Below, one piece after another: positions 17,604-26,453 of a stretch of DNA of 32,402 nt. The stretch's first letter is position 1; every line of letters starts with the position of its first letter. The notes beneath the pieces were generated by a model that had not been told where the DNA came from, did no database searches, and saw only the letters and a list, made by a program, of their open reading frames with translations. The stretch comes from Rhodospirillales bacterium (GTDB lineage: Bacteria; Pseudomonadota; Alphaproteobacteria; Rhodospirillales; UBA2165): positions 1 through 32,402 of the forward strand of contig DUBF01000053.1 of assembly GCA_012960465.1 (NCBI GenBank), given 5' to 3'. The translations under genes were made by a program, and so were the position numbers.

Positions 17604-18695
17604 TTAAACTTTGATAGGCACTTCGATGCCCAATAAATGAGCAGCATTTTTACCCATTACTAACGCCTTATCATCTTCACTAAGGCCTTGGACCGAATTG
17701 ACGTGACCAACAGGATCAGTTTCCGCCATATCATAAGGATAATCAGTCCCCATCACAATATGGTCAGGACCCCACGTTTCGACTAAATAGCGTAATTGAT
17801 GTTCCGTAAAAACAACACTATCAAAATAAAGTTTCTTAATATATTCAGATGGGGGCTTACTAATTACTTCACGACAATCATCACGAAGATAATATGGGTG
17901 ATCGAAACGCCCGGCATATGAAGGTATATAGCCCCCACCATGGGCTATACAAATTTTAAGGCCAGGGTATTTCTCAAGATAACCATCAAAAACCAAATGA
18001 CCAACGGCAAGAGCCGATTCTAAAGGGTGGCCAATAGTGTTGCGAAAATAGTGGTCATCCATACGCTCAACGTAACTGGTGCCAATAGGATGAATAAATA
18101 TCATCACATTTTTTTCCTCGCAACGAGCAAAAAATTTCTCAAGTCCGGCGCGGGTCAAATCTTTGCCATTTACATTTGTCGATATTTCTACACCTTTGAA
18201 ACCAAGTTCATCAATACACCGATCAAGTTCTGTCACAGCCATTTCGGGGTCCTGCAAAGGTGCTGTTCCTAGTCCAACAAATCTATCGGGATGCATAGCA
18301 ACGACCTCGGCAATACGATCATTCACAACCCGAGAAGTGTCTCGACCAAACCCAGCGTCATAGCCATAATTGTAGTGAAAAGGCGAAGTTGAAATGGCTT
18401 GCACATCGATTCCTTGGGCATCCATATCCTTTATGCGAATTTCTGGCTCTGTTAACTTTGGCCAAATAGTTTCTTGCTGTGCTGAATTAATCTTTGCCGT
18501 CATTGGATTTGTATCAACCATTTTACGACCAGTGTCACCTGGCGCCAACTGGTTCAGCATTTCATCGGCTTCGGGTACTTGAATATGACAGTGAATATCG
18601 ACAGTAAAATGCTTATTACTACGAGATACCGTATGACCTTGAGTTTGATCGGCAGGAGCATGGTTAGCGCATTTAAAGAACATGATTTTATCCAT
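17604..18695 (-). CDS. Amidohydrolase-superfamily protein, ACMSD/decarboxylase-like
   Basis: 363 residues. The metal-binding signatures of the superfamily are present: HCH (H35 and H37) near the N-terminus, a histidine in FIHPIG, HGGG in CIAHGGGYIPSY, and an aspartate in MGTDYPYD. The mix of these with RFDHPYYL is typical of the amidohydrolase_2 group, which includes aminocarboxymuconate-semialdehyde decarboxylase, gamma-resorcylate decarboxylase and 5-carboxyvanillate decarboxylase. These are zinc- or manganese-dependent, nonoxidative decarboxylases or hydrolases of aromatic-derived acids. The substrate here is not clear. The gene stands alone between a convergent MetE-core gene and a divergent CinA gene. 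It may be transferred cargo, as it abuts the tRNA fragment. Confidence 0.8.
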   Translation of the reverse strand: MDKIMFFKCANHAPADQTQGHTVSRSNKHFTVDIHCHIQVPEADEMLNQLAPGDTGRKMVDTNPMTAKINSAQQETIWPKLTEPEIRIKDMDAQGIDVQAISTSPFHYNYGYDAGFGRDTSRVVNDRIAEVVAMHPDRFVGLGTAPLQDPEMAVTELDRCIDELGFKGVEISTNVNGKDLTRAGLEKFFARCEEKNVMIFIHPIGTSYVERMDDHYFRNTIGHPLESALAVGHLVFDGYLEKYPGLKICIAHGGGYIPSYAGRFDHPYYLRDDCREVISKPPSEYIKKLYFDSVVFTEHQLRYLVETWGPDHIVMGTDYPYDMAETDPVGHVNSVQGLSEDDKALVMGKNAAHLLGIEVPIKV

Positions 18696-18855
18696 TTTAT
18701 AAAATTAAGGTAGTAAATTAAATAGCTCTATCCGCACATAAACAAGTATTATTATTTAAAATTAAGTGTACGACTAAATTATTTTTGATCATATTATAGC
18801 GTTAGAATGTTAATAAATTAAATCATAGCTTTATAAAAAGTAAGGATAAAAAAAC

Positions 18856-19287
18856 ATGCAGCTTACCCAACTAGGTAATAAGCTTGGTATACTTCTAAAA
18901 AATAATAAAGAGACTGTATCAATTGCAGAATCGTCGTCAGGAGGCCTAATTTCTGCTGCATTGCTCTCTATACCAGGAGCGTCGTCATATTTCGTAGGTG
19001 GAGGGATAATCTATACTCAAGAAGCTAGACGAGAGCTTCTTAACTTACCAAAAGAAATAGCAACGATGCGCGCGGCAACTGAAGAATATGCAGCCCTCGT
19101 TGCTCAAGCCATTCAGAAAAAGATGAATACAACATGGGGTCTCTCAGAGAGCGGTGCTAGCGGTCCGAGCGATAATCGTTATGGGGATGACGCCGGCCAC
19201 GTTTGCGTAGCAGTCTCTGGTCCAGTCAAAAAATCAGTTACGTTCGAAACATCTAGTAATTCCAGAGAAGAAAATAGTTTTGAGTAA
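18856..19287 (+). CDS. CinA C-terminal-domain protein (nicotinamide-nucleotide amidase-like), short
   Basis: 143 residues. TVSIAESSSGGLISAALLSIPGASSYFVGGGIIYT is the start of the CinA/PncC domain, with S26 of AESSSGG as the nucleophile (the usual motif is AESCTGG). GASGPSDNRYGDDAGHVCVAVSGP is the second conserved block. PncC-type enzymes convert nicotinamide mononucleotide to nicotinate mononucleotide. The protein ends at SREENSFE, where relatives have another 10-15 residues of a last helix, so it is slightly truncated. I did not find the missing helix in the other frames of the next bases. AAGGA sits 10 bp before the ATG. The stop lies 16 bp from the end of the convergent GST gene. Confidence 0.7.
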   Translation: MQLTQLGNKLGILLKNNKETVSIAESSSGGLISAALLSIPGASSYFVGGGIIYTQEARRELLNLPKEIATMRAATEEYAALVAQAIQKKMNTTWGLSESGASGPSDNRYGDDAGHVCVAVSGPVKKSVTFETSSNSREENSFE

Positions 19288-19303
19288 GAATAGGCTTATT
19301 TAT

Positions 19304-20113
19304 CTAAAACTGTTCTAAATAATCTTTATGACGTGCTGAAACCTGTTCTTTTATATTAAGCCCAGATTTCTTCATCTCTGATACTTCTCCAGGTTTAAAA
19401 TGCTCCATAACACCCTGGATAAAACTCCGATGATTTTTAGCTCGCTCCCACCAACCCTCTACACGTGGTCTTTTAAACACCCAGATATCCAGCAAATCTA
19501 GATAATATAGACGTGCGACAAGAGGCATAAGGTTAATGTCCGCAAGTGTGAATTGGTCTCCCATTAACCAATGACGACCATCGCTTAAATCATCCTCCAT
19601 AGTCTTAAACGCCTTTTCATAAGCTGCAATGCCGTGAAAAACATAAGGCGAAGCAACACCATCTTGATAAGTCGACATAAAACGGTCCCGACGTCGCGGA
19701 TCACCAACATTAGCAAACCTTACTGCGCGTTGCTCGTCTGTCATATTCTGCATACGTTGCCGAAACATTGCCGAAAAACTTAATTCTACAACACCCTCAA
19801 AGAGGCCTTCATCAACAGCTTTACTCCATAATCGCATACGAGACCGACCGAGGGGATCTCCTGGCGTTAAACTAGGATCTGGATACGTCTCATCAAGATA
19901 TTCACAGATGAGTGTTGATTCAATTACAGGTTGACCGCTCGTAATTAATGTCGGCACGACACCTTTAGGATTTATTTTGAGGTATTTTGGCGAATATTGT
20001 TCACTAGTGAAGAGATTAACCTCATGTGTTTCCCAATCGAGGCCTTTTTCAATCATCGTTATACGAACTTTCTGTGCGCACACGGAATTACCAAACTGAT
20101 AAAGCTCTAACAT
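19304..20113 (-). CDS. Glutathione S-transferase family protein
   Basis: 269 residues, longer than a typical 200-230-residue GST. The thioredoxin-like half has YQFGNSVCAQKVRI (S9 or C11 at the place of the catalytic Ser/Cys), the cis-Pro segment NPKGVVPTLI and ESTLICEYLDETYP for glutathione binding. The helical half contains the N-capping motif HWLMGDQFTLADINLMP. Roughly 30 extra residues are spread in the helical half (MFRQRMQNMTDEQR and others) and at the C-terminus. It could conjugate or reduce an electrophile using glutathione; no partner suggests a substrate. It begins immediately after the stop of the SpoIIAA-like gene, so both probably follow lpd on one transcript. Confidence 0.85.
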   Translation of the reverse strand: MLELYQFGNSVCAQKVRITMIEKGLDWETHEVNLFTSEQYSPKYLKINPKGVVPTLITSGQPVIESTLICEYLDETYPDPSLTPGDPLGRSRMRLWSKAVDEGLFEGVVELSFSAMFRQRMQNMTDEQRAVRFANVGDPRRRDRFMSTYQDGVASPYVFHGIAAYEKAFKTMEDDLSDGRHWLMGDQFTLADINLMPLVARLYYLDLLDIWVFKRPRVEGWWERAKNHRSFIQGVMEHFKPGEVSEMKKSGLNIKEQVSARHKDYLEQF

Positions 20114-20470
20114 CTAATCCTTAATCCAAATTAGGGCTTCTGTTGTTTCTTTTCTATCAAAGAAGCGCACCTCCGCCTTATTAATTTTATCAGCTACCTG
20201 AGCTGAAAACTTTTCCCAGCGCTTCTCTCCAACCAAAGCCAACTTGGTGAAGTTATTCCAATGCTTGATGCCAAACGCAAAATCATCCCAGGCCACGCGC
20301 CACTCCCAGCCATCCATATCTAGCATGTCAACATAGAGCTTAATAGCACCAAACTCATTAATAACGGACTCTACCTTAGGAATAAAATTCTTATATTCAG
20401 CATCAGTCAACTTACCAGAAACCTTAATACAAATTAAAGACCCCATACTTTCTGGAAGGATATGAATCAT
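20114..20470 (-). CDS. SpoIIAA/STAS-like small protein
   Basis: 118 residues from the ATG at 20470. The frame is open 14 codons further back, but that start would overlap the end of lpd by 32 bp and adds a hydrophobic piece unlike the family, so 20470 is preferred. The pattern GSLICIKVSGKLTDAEYKNFIP, then IKLYVDMLDMDGWEWRVAWDDF and KLALVGEKRWEK, fits the SpoIIAA-like family, small proteins with a STAS-type fold of unknown role, often membrane-associated or stress-linked. It lies between lpd and the GST gene with almost no gaps (10 bp and 0 bp). Function is unknown. Confidence 0.7.
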   Translation of the reverse strand: MIHILPESMGSLICIKVSGKLTDAEYKNFIPKVESVINEFGAIKLYVDMLDMDGWEWRVAWDDFAFGIKHWNNFTKLALVGEKRWEKFSAQVADKINKAEVRFFDRKETTEALIWIKD

Positions 20471-20480
20471 GACTATACTA

Positions 20481-21887
20481 TCAGCTATGAAGCGCCCGAT
20501 TATCAACATCAAGGGCTGCTTCTTTAACTACTTCGCTGAGCCCAGGATGACCGTGGCAGGTTCTAGCTATGTCTTCAGCAGAACCACCAAATTCCATAGC
20601 AACAATACATTCTTGGATCAACTCACCGGCAGAGGCTCCAACAATATGGACACCTAAAACCTCATCAGTTTCACTATCTGCAAGTATTTTAACGAAGCCA
20701 TCGGTAGAACTCATCGCACGGGCCCGGGCATTAGCGGTAAAATTAAATTTACCCACATTATAAGCCACGCCCGCTTTTTTGAGCTGTTCTTCGGTTTTTC
20801 CAACGGTCGCAACTTCTGGCCAAGTGTAAACAATACCAGGTACAGCATCATAATTAATATGACCAGATTGGCCAGCCAACATTTCCGCTAAAATAACGCC
20901 CTCATCCTCGGCTTTATGCGCTAACATCATTCCGCCAATTACGTCGCCAATCGCATATATTCCGTTAACATTAGTCTTAAAACCATCTGTAGTTTTAATA
21001 AAACCACGATCCATTTCAACACCAATTTTCTCCAGCCCCAGACCATCCGTATAAGGGCGACGACCGATCGCCACTAGAACACAATCTGCTTTTATTTCTT
21101 CAATGTCGCCACCATCTCTAGGCTCCACTTTAAGGGTTACACTCGATTTACTTGTTGTGGCCCCAATAACCTTACTTTTCATTCTAAATTTTAAGCCCTG
21201 CTTTTTTAGAGAACGTTGCGCAATCTTTGAGACCTCTGCATCCGATCCAAACAAACAAACATCGAGAAACTCAATAACTTCAACGTCTGCACCTAAACGG
21301 CGCCAAACTGACCCAAGTTCTAGACCAATCACACCGGCTCCAATAACAATCATTCTCTTTGGTACTTTTTTTAAAGTTAGGGCTCCAGTTGAGCTTACTA
21401 TCAACTTTTCATCTATTTCTACACCTGGCAGCGGTGCAACGTCGGAGCCCGTAGCAACTACAATATTTTTTGTTGTTATCGTCTTAGACTCACCTTTGTC
21501 ATCAGTCACATTTACTGAACCAGGAGCAATAATAGAACCCGTACCAAAAAATCTCTCAATTTTATTTTTCTTCATCAGATAATCAACGCCATTGACAGTA
21601 TCACTCACAACACTATCTTTGTGACCCATCATAGATTTAAGGTCGAGTTTTACGTTACTGGCAATTACGCCGTGTGCCGCCATACCCTCAGTAGCCTCTT
21701 CAAAGAGGTGCGAAGAATGAAGTAATGCTTTTGAAGGAATACACCCAACATTAAGGCAGGTGCCGCCGAGGGTTGGGCGTTTTTCGATAATCGAAACTTT
21801 TAAACCTAACTGGGCAGCGCGAATGGCCGAAACGTAGCCGCCAGGTCCAGCTCCGATATACGTGACGTCGTTAGTTGTGTCAGCCAT
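20481..21887 (-). CDS. lpd: Dihydrolipoyl dehydrogenase (E3)
   Basis: 468 residues. The FAD motif GAGPGGY (12-18) opens the protein. The redox-active pair C44 and C49 lies in GGTCLNVGCIPSK. The NAD motif GAGVIGLELGSVW is in the middle, and the His-Glu pair of the partner active site is H447 and E452 in HPGLSE. E3 reoxidises the lipoyl arm of 2-oxoglutarate (and usually pyruvate) dehydrogenase, reducing NAD+. It is the last subunit of the suc block, starting 34 bp after the sucB stop. A second lpd for pyruvate dehydrogenase may exist elsewhere. The SpoIIAA-like gene follows 10 bp later. Confidence 0.96.
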   Translation of the reverse strand: MADTTNDVTYIGAGPGGYVSAIRAAQLGLKVSIIEKRPTLGGTCLNVGCIPSKALLHSSHLFEEATEGMAAHGVIASNVKLDLKSMMGHKDSVVSDTVNGVDYLMKKNKIERFFGTGSIIAPGSVNVTDDKGESKTITTKNIVVATGSDVAPLPGVEIDEKLIVSSTGALTLKKVPKRMIVIGAGVIGLELGSVWRRLGADVEVIEFLDVCLFGSDAEVSKIAQRSLKKQGLKFRMKSKVIGATTSKSSVTLKVEPRDGGDIEEIKADCVLVAIGRRPYTDGLGLEKIGVEMDRGFIKTTDGFKTNVNGIYAIGDVIGGMMLAHKAEDEGVILAEMLAGQSGHINYDAVPGIVYTWPEVATVGKTEEQLKKAGVAYNVGKFNFTANARARAMSSTDGFVKILADSETDEVLGVHIVGASAGELIQECIVAMEFGGSAEDIARTCHGHPGLSEVVKEAALDVDNRALHS

Positions 21888-21921
21888 TGTCTAATTCCTT
21901 ATTTGTACATTAAAATTTAAC

Positions 21922-23451
21922 CTACATATCAAGCATAATACGTTGTGGGTTTTCAATACATTCTTTAATTCGCACCAACATAGATACAGCTTCACGGCCA
22001 TCAACAATCCTATGATCGTAACTATGGGCGAGATACATAATTGGACGTACTTTAATATCCTCACCCACAACCCATGGGCGCTTAACAATATTATGCATGC
22101 CAAGGATACCAGATTGCGGCGCATTAATAATTGGCGTTGAGAGCATCGACCCGTAAATACCACCGTTGGTAATAGTAAAACTACCATCAGTCATCTCATC
22201 AAGAGACAGCTGACCATCTCGCGCGCGTCGACCAAAATCTTTTATGTTCTTTTCAATATCTGCAAAACTCATTTGATCAGCGTTCTTTAGAACAGGCACG
22301 ACCAACCCTGTTGGCGTTCCGACAGCCACACCTATATTGTAATAATTCTTGTAAACAATTTCATCACCCTGAATTTCAGCATTTACAGCAGGAAATTCTT
22401 TTAAAGCGACGATAGCAGCTTTGACAAAATAACTCATAAAACCAAGCCGCACCCCATGTATTTTTTCAAATTTTTCCTGGAATTCGGCGCGTGCGTCAAT
22501 AACAGCTGACATATCAACTTCATTAAACGTAGTCAGCATAGCCGCTGTGTTTTGTGCTTCTTTTAAACGTCCAGCAATTACTTTTCGTAGGCGAGTCATT
22601 TTTACTCGTTCCTCACGAGGGCCTGCTGGTATCGAAGGGATCTGAGTACGCGCAGAATCCGCAACGTCTGGGGAATGTGCTAGTGATACGGCTTCTGTGA
22701 CCGATTTAGAAATACCCAATCCACTATTTACTTTCTGGAACGCCAATACATCACCTTTTGTTAGACGTCCGTCTTTGCCCGTGGCAGGGATCTTCGTCGC
22801 GTCAAAACCTTGGTCTTCAATAATTTTTCTAACGGCTGGAGACATTTGGATGTCATTGCTCAAAACCATCTCCGAAGGTTCAGATGCAGATACCGTCGAG
22901 GCGGGTATTTTAGCCCCATCAGAACTGCCAAGCCTCCCGAGAGCCGCGCCGACCTCCACCTCGTCTCCAACGTTAGCGAGTATTTCAATCAGGTTTCCGG
23001 CGATTGGCGCATTCACCTCGATTGTAACTTTGTCAGTTTCGAGCTCCAACAGTGGTTCATCGAGAGCCACTGCATCTCCAACGACTTTAAGCCAATTCGC
23101 AACAGTACCTTCGGTTAAACTTTCACCAAGAACTGGGACAACAACATCGATAGATTTTCCATCACTTACAACGAGATCAGCCTCTTTAGCACGCGTAGGC
23201 GCGTTTGCTTCAACACTCTCGTCAATCAATCCTAAAATACCGCCAACTTCAACCTCTGCACCAGCAGCAGCAGTGATTTCTGTTAGTGTGCCAGCGACCG
23301 GTGCGTTAACTTCCATTGTAACTTTATCAGTTTCAAGTTCGAGAATAGGCTCATCAATGGCAACAGTATCACCTACAGATTTTAGCCAATTTGCAACCGT
23401 ACCCTCGGTCAGAGACTCCCCTAATGTCGGTACTTTAATTTCAGTAGCCAT
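21922..23451 (-). CDS. sucB: Dihydrolipoyl succinyltransferase (E2o) with two lipoyl domains
   Basis: 509 residues, against about 400-420 for most proteobacterial E2o. The excess is a second N-terminal lipoyl domain: residues 1-77 and 101-175 are two copies, each with the lipoylated lysine in ETDKVT (K43 and K141). By hand count about 53 of 73 aligned residues are identical. A linker leads to the peripheral-subunit-binding domain (around MSPAVRKIIEDQGFDATKI, then ATGKDGRLTKGDVLAF), which holds E3. The catalytic domain ends with HRIVDG (H480 and D484). The enzyme transfers succinyl from the lipoyl arm to CoA. It lies between sucA and lpd, as expected of the 2-oxoglutarate dehydrogenase complex. 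Confidence 0.96.
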   Translation of the reverse strand: MATEIKVPTLGESLTEGTVANWLKSVGDTVAIDEPILELETDKVTMEVNAPVAGTLTEITAAAGAEVEVGGILGLIDESVEANAPTRAKEADLVVSDGKSIDVVVPVLGESLTEGTVANWLKVVGDAVALDEPLLELETDKVTIEVNAPIAGNLIEILANVGDEVEVGAALGRLGSSDGAKIPASTVSASEPSEMVLSNDIQMSPAVRKIIEDQGFDATKIPATGKDGRLTKGDVLAFQKVNSGLGISKSVTEAVSLAHSPDVADSARTQIPSIPAGPREERVKMTRLRKVIAGRLKEAQNTAAMLTTFNEVDMSAVIDARAEFQEKFEKIHGVRLGFMSYFVKAAIVALKEFPAVNAEIQGDEIVYKNYYNIGVAVGTPTGLVVPVLKNADQMSFADIEKNIKDFGRRARDGQLSLDEMTDGSFTITNGGIYGSMLSTPIINAPQSGILGMHNIVKRPWVVGEDIKVRPIMYLAHSYDHRIVDGREAVSMLVRIKECIENPQRIMLDM

Positions 23452-23492
23452 GATTTCCTCATTTTACAGAATTGATTGTATCCTTTAACAAA

Positions 23493-26414
23493 CTATTTTA
23501 TCGGGATGTATGGTTGCACAATATCGCTTTCTTTTCCATTTAAAGCCTGATCTATCAAGAAAGCTTGTTCTTTATTATGTATTTTTAGTGCACCCGTGGC
23601 CGGGGATGCAGAGGCCCGGCGACCAACGTATATAACGTTTCTACGTCGCTTGGTTTTTTGATCCAAGTTATTTAGGATATAATTTAAGCGATCGCTCACA
23701 AAATGCCACGAACCTTGATTTGAGGGCTCTTCCTGCGACCAAACAACGTCAGCATTAGAGTACTTGGAAATTTGCTCGGTTATACTGCCTCGAGGCCATG
23801 GATAAAGCTGTTCAACGCGTATAATTACTACATCCTTGATGTTTTGTTGACGCCGCGCTTCAAGTAAATCAAAGTAAACCTTACCTGAACATAAAATAAC
23901 CCTTTTGATCTCACTATCCTCTTGAAGAGTATCAATCTCAGGAATGATCCGACAGAACCCTGTGCCGGGACCCATCTCATTCAACCTCGAAATGTTGAGC
24001 TTATGGCGTAGCAAAGATTTTGGCGACATAACTATTAACGGTTTGCGAAAATTTCTTTTGACTTGGCGACGCAAAGCATGAAAAAAGTTCGCGGGTGATG
24101 TGATGTTTACAACCTGTAAATTATCTTCGGCACAAAGTTGCAAAAAACGCTCTAACCTGGCTGAGGAATGTTCCGGACCTTGGCCCTCCATACCATGGGG
24201 CAGAAGCATAACAAGACCCGACATACGCAACCACTTAGATTCACCAGAAGCAATAAATTGATCAAATATAACTTGAGCGGTATTTGCAAAATCACCAAAC
24301 TGGGCTTCCCAGATTGTTAGCGTCTCAGGCTCAGCTAAAGAATAACCATATTCATACCCTAATACAGCAAACTCTGAGAGTGGGCTGTCCATGACTTCAA
24401 AAGGCGCCTGTTTACTTGGATTAATTTGGCTAAGTGGAAAGTAACGATTTTCATTTTCCTGATCGGTGATCACTGCATGGCGATGTGAAAACGTGCCTCT
24501 ACCAGAGTCCTGACCCGATAATCTCACGGGATGCCCATCCATGAGAAGCGATCCGTAGGCCAAAGCTTCGGCCATGGCCCAGTCGATACCCTCTCCTGTA
24601 TCCATCATTATAGATTTAGCTTTGAGTTGCCGAATGAGTTTGTTATTTACATTGACTTCTTCGGGCACGCGCGCCAGTGAATTACCAATCTCTGTGAGCC
24701 TACCTAACTCAACAGCTGTATCATCATCACGTTTTTCTTCTTCGCCTTCTAAAGCAGAAAGACCTTCCCATTTACCTTCAAGCCAATCGGCCTTATTGGT
24801 TTTATAATTTGGTGCAGCCTCAAATTCATCATCAAGGTGAGAACGAAAAGTAGCCTCAACGCGTTCTATTTCTTCAAGCGTTATCAACTCTTCTTTAATC
24901 AATTTTTTCCGGTAAATTTCTCTTGTCGTTGGATGCTTGGCAATCGCCGTATACATTTTAGGCTGGGTGAACATAGGTTCATCGCCTTCGTTATGACCAT
25001 GCCTGCGATAACAAAAAAGATCAACGATTACGTCTCGTTTAAACTTTTGGCGAAACTGGGCTGCAAGGTCAGCCACCCTTACCACGGCTTCAGGATCATC
25101 TCCATTAACATGAAAAATAGGCGCTTGCATACCCTTTGCAATATCCGTTGGATATGGCGTTGAGCGCGAGCTAGAGGGGTTCGTGGTAAAACCAATTTGA
25201 TTATTCACAACGACATGGATCGTACCACCAGTTCGATAACCCTTAATTTGGGATAAATCGAGACTTTCTGGAACAATGCCTTGCCCCGCAAAAGCTGCAT
25301 CACCATGCATTAAAAGACCCATGACTTTATCCCTCGCCTCGTCACCCCGTTGTGCTTGTTTAGCTCGCACCTTACCAAGTACAACTGGATTAACACATTC
25401 TAAATGAGAAGGATTTGCTGTTAATGAAAGATGCATTAAACCTTCTGTAAAATCTCTATCGGCGGAAGCCCCCAAATGATACTTTACGTCCCCAGAACCT
25501 TGTACATCTTCTGGGTGAGCTGAGTTTCCCTGAAATTCGCTAAAGATGGCCACATAAGGTTTACCCATGGTGCGCGCGAGGACATTCAATCTACCTCGAT
25601 GCGGCATACCAATAACAACTTCCTCAACTCCTACAGACGCTGCAGATCGAAGCACACGTTCCATAAATGGGATAAGGCTTTCACCGCCATCCAAACCAAA
25701 TCGTTTGGTCCCGGTATGTTTCATCTGGAGATAAGTTTCAAATCCTTCAGCCTCAACTAAATCTTTATAAATTGCTCTCCTTAGATCCGGTGAATAATTA
25801 GACTTATAATCTACACCTTCGATATTTTGCTGAATCCAAGCGCGCTCCTCCATCTCTTGAATATGCATATACTCAACGCCAATAGAACTACAATAAGATT
25901 CACGCATAGTATCCAAAATCTGTCGTAAGGTAGCTATTTTTTTACCACCCATAGCTGTGATGGTGTCGAGATAAATTTCCTTATCAAGATCTTCTTCAGT
26001 AAATTCGTAAGATTTATAATCAAGCTCCTTGTGGTAGCCTGCCCCTACTAAACCTAATGGATCAAACTGCGCATGAAGATGACCCCTCACTCGATAAGAG
26101 CGAATAAGTATCCGTGCCCGAATAGAACGTTTTGCAATTTCATTAACCTGATCTGATGAAACATTGGAACTCACATGATTAGAGTGCTTCACAGCTTGAT
26201 CTGGCTCACCCGCACCAATTATGAATGTATTAGAACGCGCCCAACTGGCTCCTTTAATATCGCTTTTGATCAAGAGCGGATCATCATCTAAGTCAGTAAA
26301 CACATTAACCCAACTCGGATCCACTGAGTTTGGATTTTCTAGGTACCGCTCATACAATTCAGATATGAAAGCTCCATTTATTCCGGTGAAGATTGTATCC
26401 ACGGATTCCACCAT
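23493..26414 (-). CDS. sucA: 2-oxoglutarate dehydrogenase E1 component
   Basis: 973 residues. The N-terminus MVESVDTIFTGINGAFISELYE binds E2 in the family. Core motifs for the thiamine-diphosphate site include MPHRGRLNVLA, GDAAFAGQGIVPESLDLSQ with the metal-binding NNQIGFTT, and RRHGHNEGDEPMFTQP. RLSGQDSGRGTFSHRHAV and the C-terminal VWSQEEPSNQGSW complete the transketolase-like half. E1o decarboxylates 2-oxoglutarate and succinylates the lipoyl arm of SucB. It lies between sucD and sucB with short gaps (39 and 41 bp). Its length is a little over the E. coli protein (933), with the extra residues spread through the protein. Confidence 0.97.
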   Translation of the reverse strand: MVESVDTIFTGINGAFISELYERYLENPNSVDPSWVNVFTDLDDDPLLIKSDIKGASWARSNTFIIGAGEPDQAVKHSNHVSSNVSSDQVNEIAKRSIRARILIRSYRVRGHLHAQFDPLGLVGAGYHKELDYKSYEFTEEDLDKEIYLDTITAMGGKKIATLRQILDTMRESYCSSIGVEYMHIQEMEERAWIQQNIEGVDYKSNYSPDLRRAIYKDLVEAEGFETYLQMKHTGTKRFGLDGGESLIPFMERVLRSAASVGVEEVVIGMPHRGRLNVLARTMGKPYVAIFSEFQGNSAHPEDVQGSGDVKYHLGASADRDFTEGLMHLSLTANPSHLECVNPVVLGKVRAKQAQRGDEARDKVMGLLMHGDAAFAGQGIVPESLDLSQIKGYRTGGTIHVVVNNQIGFTTNPSSSRSTPYPTDIAKGMQAPIFHVNGDDPEAVVRVADLAAQFRQKFKRDVIVDLFCYRRHGHNEGDEPMFTQPKMYTAIAKHPTTREIYRKKLIKEELITLEEIERVEATFRSHLDDEFEAAPNYKTNKADWLEGKWEGLSALEGEEEKRDDDTAVELGRLTEIGNSLARVPEEVNVNNKLIRQLKAKSIMMDTGEGIDWAMAEALAYGSLLMDGHPVRLSGQDSGRGTFSHRHAVITDQENENRYFPLSQINPSKQAPFEVMDSPLSEFAVLGYEYGYSLAEPETLTIWEAQFGDFANTAQVIFDQFIASGESKWLRMSGLVMLLPHGMEGQGPEHSSARLERFLQLCAEDNLQVVNITSPANFFHALRRQVKRNFRKPLIVMSPKSLLRHKLNISRLNEMGPGTGFCRIIPEIDTLQEDSEIKRVILCSGKVYFDLLEARRQQNIKDVVIIRVEQLYPWPRGSITEQISKYSNADVVWSQEEPSNQGSWHFVSDRLNYILNNLDQKTKRRRNVIYVGRRASASPATGALKIHNKEQAFLIDQALNGKESDIVQPYIPIK

Positions 26415-26453
26415 TCTCTAACCTCTATTAATAAGCTGCATAACAGGCTATAG

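Noticed and set aside
17537-17613. An intact tRNA-Pro gene.
   Set aside because: The 5' acceptor strand, D-arm and a paired anticodon stem are absent, and a full-length gene would run into the end of the amidohydrolase.
21103-21582. A 159-codon plus-strand frame opposite lpd.
   Set aside because: Shadow of a strongly conserved enzyme gene; the composition is that of a complementary reading of FAD/NAD-binding codons.
22697-23488. A 263-codon open frame on the plus strand opposite sucB.
   Set aside because: Its Ser/Thr/Pro-rich product mirrors the lipoyl-domain repeats of sucB on the other strand. No family resemblance and no Shine-Dalgarno; it is an antisense shadow.
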